Translations under genes and position numbers: made by a program
The notes under the pieces: model-generated
Told to the model about the DNA's origin: nothing
The model's input: the letters and a program-made list of their open reading frames with translations, nothing else
Database searches by the model: none
Assembly: GCF_017874215.1 (NCBI RefSeq)
Contig: NZ_JAGGLB010000003.1
Coordinates: forward strand, 372,001-436,000
From: Paenibacillus eucommiae
GTDB taxonomy: Bacteria > Bacillota > Bacilli > Paenibacillales > NBRC-103111
Reading direction: 5' to 3'
DNA: 64,000 nucleotides
Part shown: piece by piece, positions 52,937 through 61,382 of the stretch
How positions within the stretch are numbered: the stretch's first letter is position 1
Layout: the number at the start of each line of letters is the position of its first letter

Positions 52937-53794
52937 TTAAATCTGCTTGAAATCCATACTCCCGCTGCTTCTTATCCTGTGTAAATAAACCGCCCGGAAC
53001 TCTGAAGGTGAATACGTTGAATATTCACGGAAGATTCTCGCGAAATGACTGGAATTCGTAAAGCCCAATTTAGCGGCAATCTCCTTAATACTTCTTTCAG
53101 GCCGCTTGACCAGATCCTTCTGCGCTTCAAGCAGCTTCAGCTTTGTAAAGAATTCAATGGAAGACATGCCGAACTTCCTTCGAATGAGTCTTGTCAGATG
53201 CTGGCGCGACAGCCCAAGCTCTTGGGATATGTGATTAATATCCACAGGTGAGGACAAATTTGCTTTCATCCAACTGATAGCCTTCTGCAAATGAATATTC
53301 GTGGAATCGGAAACATCCATGGCTTCAGGTCCGGTTCTATACTGCATAAAAAAGCTGATCAAAATTCGATAGAGAATAACAGAAATCCGATCGATAACAA
53401 AGTAATTCTCCACTTCCTCCAACACGGATAAGATGTCTCTGTGGATAGTGGGATGAGAAGCGTCCTTAATGGTTGCATAGGCAGGTTCAATTCCATAATG
53501 CTCCATAAGATTATCCGCAAGGTAGCCGGTGAAGGAAACCCAAGATAAATGATACATTTGACCCCGAAATATATAGGCATGAACAGTTCCCGGTTTCAAC
53601 AATAACAATCGGCCTGGTTTTAAATCGATTGAATCCTTCCCGATGACGACCGTTCCTTCACCTTGATAGCAGCAAACCATTTGATAAAAAGGCCACTCAC
53701 ATTGTTCAGTCCGCATAATTTTTTCACAGCCCGCATCAACGGAAATTAGAGGCAGATATGGTGAACTGATTTTGGGTGCAAATTTAATGTACAT
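52937..53794 (-). CDS. AraC-family regulator with cupin sensor, upstream of the importer
   Basis: A 285-residue regulator. The cupin-like region (FYQMVCCYQGEGTVVIGKDS, LKPGRLLLLKPGTVHAYIFR) is followed by a double HTH (VDINHISQELGLSRQHLTRL and RSIKEIAAKLGFTNSSHFAR) and SEFRAVY. GGAGGTG lies seven bases before the ATG. It is divergent from the ferritin-like gene at 53960 and upstream of the permease genes; the shared box between it and the permeases is a likely target. Which sugar it senses is unknown. Confidence 0.88.
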   Translation of the reverse strand: MYIKFAPKISSPYLPLISVDAGCEKIMRTEQCEWPFYQMVCCYQGEGTVVIGKDSIDLKPGRLLLLKPGTVHAYIFRGQMYHLSWVSFTGYLADNLMEHYGIEPAYATIKDASHPTIHRDILSVLEEVENYFVIDRISVILYRILISFFMQYRTGPEAMDVSDSTNIHLQKAISWMKANLSSPVDINHISQELGLSRQHLTRLIRRKFGMSSIEFFTKLKLLEAQKDLVKRPERSIKEIAAKLGFTNSSHFARIFREYSTYSPSEFRAVYLHRIRSSGSMDFKQI

Positions 53795-53959
53795 CCGGCA
53801 TCACCTCCAGTACATGGTCGATCTTCCCGTTACAACTTACAACCTTACGAAAAGGTTCCATCGAGAACATTTTGCGACATATCGGTTCTTTTTCCCGGGT
53901 CTGTACTCCTTTACAATTTCATTATGGAACAAAAATAAGATTGAACAGGAGTGCAGCCC

Positions 53960-55300
53960 ATGTATCAATACGCAGGCATTCACAATGCCCAGAAGCTTGG
54001 AAAATATGGTGTGGAGGACACTTCGAAAATCGTAAAAAGACTGGCGTACTCGCACTATCGGCTGATGATGATCGAAGCCGCGCAGCTGCCCGCCCGGATG
54101 AACTGGCATTTCAAGGCGGGATTGGCTAAAAGTCTTTATGAAGACGCTCAAGCTATGAAGGCTTGGGTAGATCGGGCCTCTGAGCTGCGCAATCCACAGC
54201 TGCAGAAGATGAAATCCCCTGACCCATGGCTGGAGTTATTTTGGGACGAATTGCTAATGGCTCGCTCGGATTATGAATTGTGGGTAGGCATATACGAAAT
54301 TGCCAAGCCCGAAATTCAACGTCTATATAAAGCATATTTGGAAGCTACCCAGCCTCTCGTAGACTATCCGACAGTTCGTCTGATGAAGCAAGCGATGACA
54401 GATCTGGACGATCAGCTTGCATGGGGATTAGCGATTCAACCTGTGTTGCTTGATGATGCCCAATTTTTTACGGCACATGCAGATCAATATGATATTATCG
54501 TAGATGATGAGCAAAGTGTGAAAGCATACAAGGAGCATTTGCTTGAGCTGCTTCATGAATGCGGCGGTATTGCCGGAGAATCAGCAGACCTAAACCGAAC
54601 GCCTATCCGCTGGAGATCCAAAGAAGCTTTCGCCATCCCGGTTAAAGCTGTACGGGACCCGCGTATGGGTGGTGAAACCATTGGCCGCACAGGTGTAAAA
54701 AACCAACCGTTGGACAATGTACTAGCTGGCGCCGCCGAATCCGCCCGCATCCGCCAAGAGGAGCTGGGAGCAGCTGAGCTTATTGCCGCTACACTTGTGA
54801 TGCAGCATGGGATGCCCTGGGAGTTTTACGATGACTTATCCAGACACTGCTGGGATGAAATGAGACATACGCTTTACGGGCAGGCCGTCCTCGATCTCGG
54901 AGGTTTCGAGTGGTTTACACAGCCGCAATTCAAAGGAGACTACGATCCCCATATGGACAAACCGGTCGCTGCCTCCTACGTGTGGTTATCCGTCGGCGTC
55001 GAAGGTGAAGCGATGAAGAAAGAACAAATGCCTAAAGAAGCGAGATTTTATAAAAAATTGGCTCAGGAATCCGAAGAACCTTTTGTAAAGCTGTTGGCTC
55101 AGGGAATTGATTTTGATTGGGCCGATGAAGTGACGCACCACCAGTACGGGCGAAAATGGGCCGAGGAACTGGTAGGCGGATATGGAACCGCAAAATTGAT
55201 CGCGGATAAAGAAATGGCATTAAACAACGAGCGGATGAAGGAAGATACCCACAAATACTGGAATGGCAAGGTATTCAGTCAAAGGTATATAGGATCGTAA
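53960..55300 (+). CDS. Ferritin-like (diiron-type) protein of unknown function
   Basis: A 446-residue soluble, mostly helical protein. Its C-terminal part carries two ExxH motifs (Glu300-MR-His303 in HCWDEMRHTLYG, and Glu390-VT-His393 in WADEVTHHQYG) with further Glu residues on partner helices (Glu267/268/273 in RIRQEELGAAELIAA, Glu348/350). Two ExxH plus two Glu is the classic four-helix diiron site of ferritin-like oxygenases and oxidases. I do not recognise a named family with certainty. Its place between an AraC gene and a heparinase-like lyase suggests work on the imported glycan or on stress during its use, but no reaction can be named. SD AGGAGTG supports ATG 53960. Confidence 0.7.
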   Translation: MYQYAGIHNAQKLGKYGVEDTSKIVKRLAYSHYRLMMIEAAQLPARMNWHFKAGLAKSLYEDAQAMKAWVDRASELRNPQLQKMKSPDPWLELFWDELLMARSDYELWVGIYEIAKPEIQRLYKAYLEATQPLVDYPTVRLMKQAMTDLDDQLAWGLAIQPVLLDDAQFFTAHADQYDIIVDDEQSVKAYKEHLLELLHECGGIAGESADLNRTPIRWRSKEAFAIPVKAVRDPRMGGETIGRTGVKNQPLDNVLAGAAESARIRQEELGAAELIAATLVMQHGMPWEFYDDLSRHCWDEMRHTLYGQAVLDLGGFEWFTQPQFKGDYDPHMDKPVAASYVWLSVGVEGEAMKKEQMPKEARFYKKLAQESEEPFVKLLAQGIDFDWADEVTHHQYGRKWAEELVGGYGTAKLIADKEMALNNERMKEDTHKYWNGKVFSQRYIGS

Positions 55301-55307
55301 AACAATG

Positions 55308-55339
55308 CCCTCCCACTTCTTGGATGAGAAGTGAGAGGG
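55308..55339. terminator. Bidirectional terminator-like hairpin
   Basis: CCCTCCCACTTCT (55308-55320) pairs with AGAAGTGAGAGGG (55327-55339) with one mismatch, between the convergent ferritin-like and heparinase-like genes. A TTTT stretch follows on the minus strand after five other bases. Confidence 0.6.
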
Positions 55340-55387
55340 TATAATTAATTCCATAGAAATCTAGCTATGCTAGGATATAAAATGCAG

Positions 55388-58336
55388 CTATCCAAATGAT
55401 CTCGACAATGGATTTGTACCGCTGCGGATAACTCTGATACGCTCTGAAATCTGCTCCCCGGACCAAACCATCGGACCTTTCCCCAACCTGACAAGCAGCG
55501 TATCAGTTCCCCAGGACCCCGAGACGGTGAACCATGTTCCACCTTGTATCGGTTTGCTAGTGATGTCAATCGGTGGCTCGTTGCCGTTTGCGGGATACGG
55601 GATCATCAAGGCAGCTATATTCATGACCTCAGCATCAGAAGCAGGGCAAAAGACAAGATTATGAGTTGTCGCACTCTCATCCTCATATTGACTCATACGA
55701 TGCTCAAGCTTCACATCGCAGGCATATTGCAGCATAAGCCCAGCTTTGGGTGCTTCGGCAATAAAGCTATTGTCACCCGTGGACCGAAATTTGCCGCGGC
55801 TGTGGAAGTTCCACTCGATTCCACCTGTAGGGGAAACCAGTTCATCAAGTACTAGAAAATAATTTGGCCTCACAAAAAGCAGTGTGCGGTCATAGCGCTC
55901 CAATTCTTTGTAGCTATTGGCCAGATCAGCCTTTAAATAATTGAACTGTTCATCATTATCATAGACAGATATCTTCACAGCCTGTTCAGCGTTCTTGTAG
56001 GATTGGTTTTTTCCCCGAATGGTCACAATATTATGATAGGCGGATTGCACATAGTGAACATGCCCGGGCTTACTGTAATAGATCATGCCTGGATCCGCCG
56101 CCAAAAACTCTCCATTGGCCTGGATGATAAACTGCCCTTTATCGTAATGGGTATGCTCGAACGACTGCCTGCCGCCTTCAAAAAACAGCAGCAAATCCGA
56201 CTCCCTGGAACCTGTACGCCAGAAAATGCGATCACATTCGAACCTCTGACTGTCTGGTAAAGCTGCTTCTGCAATCGCTCGATCCTCATAAAGCAATAAA
56301 GTCAACAAGCCGTTTGTCGTGTATTGGCCGGTGCTTAGCTCTGAGCCAAAAAAGGAGCTCCCCGGTTGATAAGAGCGGTCGTAATACTGATGCCACATCC
56401 AATATGCTGACGTATCCTCATAATATTTGGCAAAAAACAGCAAGGAAGGTCCCATGTACAAAAAGCTATCTGTTTTGCAATCGCCTATGGGCAAGAAGCC
56501 CAGGTTGTTATCGTTCAGAGAACGCATGTGCAGGACGTATTGCATTCCTTCCTTCAATTGTGAAGGCGCAATATCAAGAACCGTCTTATTCCGTTGACGG
56601 GCGATCAGCATCAGACATTCTATGACATAATGCGTCGTATATTCCCAATACATCATGCCTTCCCCTGTCGTTCCGTCTGCTTTGTAATAGTTGTCGATCA
56701 TTCGCAGGCACCACTCGGATTGCCTTGCTAGAATCGTATCGACGTCCGGATGACTTCTTCTTGCTACCAGACAAGCGTATAGAATCCCGGACGCATATAC
56801 AGCGCCTTGGTTGCTTTCAAGCAAGTATCCGTCCTTATTTTTTCGCAAAAACATATCAAGCGCAGGAATCGCCTTTTCATAAACAGCATCCTCCACCGCT
56901 CTTTTCTCTTCGGCAGAAAGCAGATTTCCAATGAAATCGTAGCAAAGCGCCACCCCCTGCATCAGATGAGCCTCGTAGAACGGTGCACGATAGCCTGTAA
57001 TTCCTTTCGGTATGCGGCATAGGAAGCCCCCGCACCATTCCTGGCATTGGATAAGGGCCAACAGCGCCCTTCTGGCGGAAAGGCCATATTTTAATTCTCC
57101 CCCCAGCAAATAAGCTAGCGAGCTGTAAACGAGCGTACTGAACCAATGGCGCGTCTTTTCATAAGGAACGGAAGCTCGTTCAATTCCCTGGTTAGCCCAG
57201 TACGCGGGAAAATAGGTGCCTACATACGATTCCGGCCGGTACCCCTGATTTAAGTCAGCCTCGGCAATAATTTCTTCATAGAAGCGTTTGCCTGTACCAG
57301 ATGAAATGGTTTGTTTAAGCTGCGCCAAACCCGTATCATCAAACAAAAGCTTGAGGGGCAAGCCCTCCGACTCTGCAGCGCCCATGGTTATGGGATCCTC
57401 AATATCCGGTATACTGCTGATTTCATTGGAGTCCTGCGGATCAGCACCACAGCTCTCCAGCATGAACCAGTACAAGTGCGCTAAATGCTGTCCCTCGCTA
57501 TCACTGGCTAGCTCGATCGTGATTCCCTGCAGCTTGTTCCCTTGTATCGGTACTCGCAACTCTTCCATCCCCGCACCTTTGTGGCTATCTATCAGTAGCT
57601 TAACCTCGCCATCGATAACTGCTCGAAGACTAAATCTCCCTTTTGTTTCTATGGAGATACATACGATAAATGCCTGAAATTCGCGGATGTCATGATCGTA
57701 ATCCCGCGAATAAGTGATTTTGTTTGCAGGGCCGTCTTGCGGAATGGTCAGCTTCAACCGTGCAAAATTCCAATCCCGGTTAAGCCCGTCATCCACAGCG
57801 GTTGCAGGGGCATCGCTCCCCTCTTTGTTCCACATGTCCACGCGATAATAACCATCACTTGTAAACATATCGAGCAGGCTCTCACCTGTATGAATAGGAA
57901 TGAGCGGACGCTGCGGCAGCCAGATTGGGAGTCCAATTGTCAATACTGTGCCGGCAAATGTGAAATCCCGGGCTCTGAACACGATCTTATGTGCACGCTT
58001 TCGCGCTTGCTCTGGCAGCAGCGCATAAATATGCTCATTCCCCGCCCACTCGACGACGATGATGATTTCATGCACCTGCTCATCGTTAACATCTTTGATG
58101 AGGAGATCGACTCCGAGCATCGATTTTATGCTGGCGTGAATCGGTAAGTCAAGAAAGCAGGATTCATCCACAGGCTGTGGGAGAATAAGGGTATACTCAT
58201 TTTGCTGTGCCGTATCCCATTGGATCAAGAAATTCGTTAAACGATCGTTTCCCACACTTCCCGCTTTTTCAAAATTTCCCACGTTTCCATCATTTCCCAC
58301 ATCTCCTGCGTTTCCTATTTCCGCAATTTTATCCAT
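55388..58336 (-). CDS. Heparinase II/III-like polysaccharide lyase
   Basis: A 982-residue enzyme with no signal peptide. After a Gly-Asn-rich lead and a beta-rich N-terminal half come the helical toroid (YLLGGELKYGLSARRALLAL, SNQGAVYASGILYACLVARR) and the C-terminal beta-sandwich with HTHYDKGQFIIQANGEFLAA and YHNIVTIRGKNQSY, the pattern of heparinase II/III and alginate-lyase enzymes. Such lyases break uronic-acid glycosidic bonds by elimination. Lack of a signal suggests action on oligosaccharides already inside the cell. ATG 58336 (GGAGG seven bases upstream) is 21 bases after the DUF4838 stop; the frame to 58396 overlaps that gene and is rejected. The first 30 residues include near-tandem GNxG units. 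Confidence 0.82.
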   Translation of the reverse strand: MDKIAEIGNAGDVGNDGNVGNFEKAGSVGNDRLTNFLIQWDTAQQNEYTLILPQPVDESCFLDLPIHASIKSMLGVDLLIKDVNDEQVHEIIIVVEWAGNEHIYALLPEQARKRAHKIVFRARDFTFAGTVLTIGLPIWLPQRPLIPIHTGESLLDMFTSDGYYRVDMWNKEGSDAPATAVDDGLNRDWNFARLKLTIPQDGPANKITYSRDYDHDIREFQAFIVCISIETKGRFSLRAVIDGEVKLLIDSHKGAGMEELRVPIQGNKLQGITIELASDSEGQHLAHLYWFMLESCGADPQDSNEISSIPDIEDPITMGAAESEGLPLKLLFDDTGLAQLKQTISSGTGKRFYEEIIAEADLNQGYRPESYVGTYFPAYWANQGIERASVPYEKTRHWFSTLVYSSLAYLLGGELKYGLSARRALLALIQCQEWCGGFLCRIPKGITGYRAPFYEAHLMQGVALCYDFIGNLLSAEEKRAVEDAVYEKAIPALDMFLRKNKDGYLLESNQGAVYASGILYACLVARRSHPDVDTILARQSEWCLRMIDNYYKADGTTGEGMMYWEYTTHYVIECLMLIARQRNKTVLDIAPSQLKEGMQYVLHMRSLNDNNLGFLPIGDCKTDSFLYMGPSLLFFAKYYEDTSAYWMWHQYYDRSYQPGSSFFGSELSTGQYTTNGLLTLLLYEDRAIAEAALPDSQRFECDRIFWRTGSRESDLLLFFEGGRQSFEHTHYDKGQFIIQANGEFLAADPGMIYYSKPGHVHYVQSAYHNIVTIRGKNQSYKNAEQAVKISVYDNDEQFNYLKADLANSYKELERYDRTLLFVRPNYFLVLDELVSPTGGIEWNFHSRGKFRSTGDNSFIAEAPKAGLMLQYACDVKLEHRMSQYEDESATTHNLVFCPASDAEVMNIAALMIPYPANGNEPPIDITSKPIQGGTWFTVSGSWGTDTLLVRLGKGPMVWSGEQISERIRVIRSGTNPLSRSFG

Positions 58337-58356
58337 AAGTAAGCCTCCCTCGCATC

Positions 58357-60474
58357 CTATGTGTGCTGCTTCGAACCTAGCTGTAGATGACGCCAAGTGC
58401 GGCAGCGCCGGATCAATTCCCTTAGTTGGCTGCGCGTTAACGCAGCTTTACTCTCAAGACCAGCTCCGGGCTGCTCGTATCCGATCGGCAGGAAATAGGC
58501 ATCCATTCGCTCAGCTGTTTGTTCGATTCTTTGCCAGGAGACATTGACTAGCGACTCATCTCCTTTGTAAAGTGCATCATAGTACACTACGAATTCCACC
58601 TGAAGCTTGAGCGTGTCGATTCCATACAAAAGTAACCGGCGATCTTCACCGAGACGCAGCTCAAACCTAAGCTCGGCCAACGATTGCGCCCTGGCATCGA
58701 CCGGATTGATAGCTACTTTCCAAGTGGCGAGAGCTTGCGAAGCAAGAGCTGCCTTGTCATCCGCTAACGCAGTGAGGATAAGCTGCAGCGCCTGATCCAG
58801 CAGATCAAGTGACATTCTTCCAGCCTGAACGGCATTAGCCGCCTGATGCTGGAAATGGTCACCCACTGCTAACGGCTGAACAGGCTTGGCACCATCCCAA
58901 GCAAGAAGCAGCGACAATACGCTGTCTTTTTTCCATGATCGCCAATCAGCAATATAACCCCATGCCTGCTCTATAGACTCGTAAGCTTCGCTCATGGTTA
59001 CTGCATGAGGACCATACCAATTAACAAAGTATTCCTGTAAGAAACGGTCAGTATCCGTCTCCGCATCCCAGCTAAGCTGTGCATAAAGCAATTGTGTTAA
59101 TGTCCGCATCCCCCAGTTGACAAGCGGGACGTGCATATAAGTGATACCCTTTACCCCCATCCGCCAGTAAGCTGGAATGTCATGCGCCATACGGGATGTA
59201 AAAAGAAGCGGTAAATCTTCAAATTTGGAAACGTTATAGTACTCTCCCATAATGACAGGAAGTGTGGATTTGAGATCGCACCAGCTCTGTAAAGCTCCGT
59301 GGTAGCGACTGTTGGCAGAGCAGCTTCCAGCATCCAAATCATGCTCATAGCAGCGATTGATTGGATAATAAACGACTAGATCACCAGCTTCAGCTACGTT
59401 ATCCGGGACTGGATACTGTGGACCGTCAAGGGTATCCGTTCCTTCGTAGCCACAGATGATCAAGCGGATAGGATGCCCGATATCCCCAAGAGCCAAAGCA
59501 TGGTTTATGATGCCCCTAAGCCCGGAAACGAAATGCAGCAGCCGGTCTGCACTGCTGCCAAGATTTTGGCAAGCGGTACACATGCAGGAATGTCCCCAAG
59601 TGTCAAAGCCCCATAAATCGACACGGTCAGCTTCCTTCCAATCCCGCTGCAAACGACGGACCAATTCAGCACCCAAAAATTCAATTAAGTCCGGCTGTGA
59701 CACGCAAAACTGGATGCGCAACGCCTCTTCTTTGATCCGGATTCCATTCTCAGGCAGCCCATACCAATGCGGATGCTGCTCCCAGACCGTAATGCCACTT
59801 GAGAGTAGGCGATCTGGATCTAGAATCGCTTCAAAAATATGGCCGCCTACTTTAAATATCATGCCAAGCTTACGGCAAAAGGCCGCGGTAGAGCTCCGGT
59901 ATGCAGTAACATTCAGCCGATTCCTGGCCATCCACAGAAAGAATGTTTCTGATTCCATAGAAACATATTCAAAATCAAAGCCACGCCCCATATCCATCGA
60001 TGCTTTTCTTTCCCATTTGCCTTCAGGCAAAATCAAAAAACTGCCTTGCTGCGGCATGATTGCCCCGGCATCTCCAAGTGCATACCAGCGCCATCCCTGT
60101 AAACGCAGCAGCTCATACGCCCCATAGAGTACGCCGGCTCTGCCAACGCCCGTTACCACAACACCTTCCCCGATGCGCTCCAGCGTAAATGCTTCGTCAA
60201 GCCGGAGAGAATCAGCAATATGGAGCGCAATGTAGCATCCATTCCCGCTCCTTTGTTCGACGAATCGAACCGGAATTGCCGGCAGGCTGCGACTCAAATG
60301 TCGTTTTAGCTCCATCGCTGCGAACGCGGTTGTACAGCGGCCTGCCGCCCCATGATCGCTGTCAAAATCGATTTCCCGCTCCTCCTCAGACCAGAGCTCC
60401 GTAAACAGCTCCGCTCCGGAGTATGGGACCACGATTTGGATAGACATAACGAGCTGATCCCGATTCACATTCAT
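58357..60474 (-). CDS. DUF4838 (alpha-glucuronidase-like) protein
   Basis: A 705-residue cytoplasmic protein. The N-terminal part (GVGRAGVLYGAYELLRLQGW then RWYALGD) resembles the accessory domain of GH67 alpha-glucuronidases and GH20 enzymes; the central DUF4838 region is seen in HPHWYGLPENGIRIK, IQFCVSQPDLIEFLGAEL, VDLWGFDTWGHSCMCTACQN and INRCYEHDLDAGSCS. Family members sit in uronate-glycan loci and are thought to be glycosidases, but catalytic residues are not fixed here. SD GGAGGAACGTAT precedes the start. It is the first gene of a two-gene operon with the lyase and has a cre-like site and the 17-bp motif upstream. Confidence 0.75.
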   Translation of the reverse strand: MNVNRDQLVMSIQIVVPYSGAELFTELWSEEEREIDFDSDHGAAGRCTTAFAAMELKRHLSRSLPAIPVRFVEQRSGNGCYIALHIADSLRLDEAFTLERIGEGVVVTGVGRAGVLYGAYELLRLQGWRWYALGDAGAIMPQQGSFLILPEGKWERKASMDMGRGFDFEYVSMESETFFLWMARNRLNVTAYRSSTAAFCRKLGMIFKVGGHIFEAILDPDRLLSSGITVWEQHPHWYGLPENGIRIKEEALRIQFCVSQPDLIEFLGAELVRRLQRDWKEADRVDLWGFDTWGHSCMCTACQNLGSSADRLLHFVSGLRGIINHALALGDIGHPIRLIICGYEGTDTLDGPQYPVPDNVAEAGDLVVYYPINRCYEHDLDAGSCSANSRYHGALQSWCDLKSTLPVIMGEYYNVSKFEDLPLLFTSRMAHDIPAYWRMGVKGITYMHVPLVNWGMRTLTQLLYAQLSWDAETDTDRFLQEYFVNWYGPHAVTMSEAYESIEQAWGYIADWRSWKKDSVLSLLLAWDGAKPVQPLAVGDHFQHQAANAVQAGRMSLDLLDQALQLILTALADDKAALASQALATWKVAINPVDARAQSLAELRFELRLGEDRRLLLYGIDTLKLQVEFVVYYDALYKGDESLVNVSWQRIEQTAERMDAYFLPIGYEQPGAGLESKAALTRSQLRELIRRCRTWRHLQLGSKQHT

Positions 60475-60575
60475 ATACGTTCCTCCTGTAAGACCATGGT
60501 TGGGTACCTAGAGTGTTATCTCGATCACTCGTTCAATTCATCAATCGTTCAACTGTTCATACGTTTAGTTGTTCG

Positions 60576-60607
60576 AACAATCAGTTATTCAAACAATCAG
60601 TTATTCA
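60576..60607. repeat. 16-bp tandem repeat in the DUF4838 leader
   Basis: Two perfect copies of AACAATCAGTTATTCA lie back to back, inside a wider stretch of GTTC/GAAC words upstream of the DUF4838 gene. Confidence 0.75.
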
Positions 60608-60671
60608 AACGTTCACGGAGAAAACTCTTTTACTTTTAAATTATACAACCCAGACTGCCTCACTCATATAA

Positions 60672-60704
60672 AGATAACGCTTTAATATATGGATAAATCG
60701 ATTA
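60672..60704. promoter_or_regulatory. cre-like site and third 17-bp operator motif
   Basis: AGATAACGCTTTAA (60672-60685) is a reverse-complement cre-like site with two mismatches to TGAAAGCGTTAACA-type consensus. TATGGATAAATCGATTA (60688-60704) is the third copy of the motif found at 45621 and 46681. Both lie about 200 bases before the DUF4838 start, suggesting sugar induction and catabolite repression. Confidence 0.6.
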
Positions 60705-60762
60705 CCAGCGAATTTATATCCATAGTAACTCTTAGCTGACAAAAATGCATTAGGCAATTGTT

Positions 60763-61077
60763 AGCTCGTCCTTTGATAAGCGTGTTCGTGACTTAGGTGC
60801 GTTATGAAGGTAAGGGGTGTGGGCTCCAGCCGCTGTTAAAGATTTATTCCCTTGAATGGAATGGATGTAGAGGTTGGAACAACTCTTTAAAGGCGGACGC
60901 TATCGCTCTTCCTCCAGCAAGGGTTTTTGTCTTGTTTGGAGGAGATTTCCTAGCAGGCGCAGGCGCTGGTGAAGATGAGCGCGTGCAGCTGAGTGGAGCT
61001 GATGCTTAACGATGTTTTTCATCGTTAAAGCATCCAGTTCCTCTTCATATCCTTGCTTTAGCGATGAAAAACATTTT
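60763..61077 (+). repeat. Interspersed nested-palindrome element, copy 7 (right arm deleted)
   Basis: It retains the left arm, the GGTAAGGGGTG half of the outer stem and a damaged inner stem (AAAGATTTATTCC against GGAACAACTCTTT). The sequence then jumps from CTCTTCCTCC directly to AGCAAGGG, so the right half of the outer stem is lost. The shared tail remains. Hairpins lie at 61006-61028, extended by GATGC/GCATC to 61001-61034, and a broken one at 61057-61077. The rest to 61300 shows nothing. Confidence 0.8.
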
Positions 61078-61300
61078 CCCTTAAGTGGATCACGCTCATT
61101 TCCGCTGAGAGCAGGCAACCACTAACGCTCATCCTCACCGCATCCCTTAGTGGCGATAGGATAATTTGAGCTTCCGTTCTGATTCCCTTGGAGGATGAAG
61201 GGGCACACTCATCAACTTTTACACTTTAAAGCTGCACTGTGTATTCGAGAGTTTCCCACTCCAGGCATCAGCCCAAAACTTAAACTTTCTAATAAAACTA

Positions 61301-61346
61301 TAAAAAATGCCAGAAACCCTTATTTACAAAGGATTTCTGGCACTTT
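61301..61346. terminator. Bidirectional terminator
   Basis: TGCCAGAAA (61308-61316) pairs with TTTCTGGCA (61334-61342), with an A6 run on the left and CTTTT on the right. On the minus strand it ends the lipoprotein gene. Confidence 0.75.
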
Positions 61347-61382
61347 TAATGCTAGCATATAGATCGAAGAAAACAGACTTTT

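Noticed and set aside
58337..58396. Upstream start of the lyase (MASSTARFEAAHIG...)
   Set aside because: This lead overlaps the DUF4838 gene, has no ribosome site and carries no signal peptide; ATG 58336 has a perfect one.
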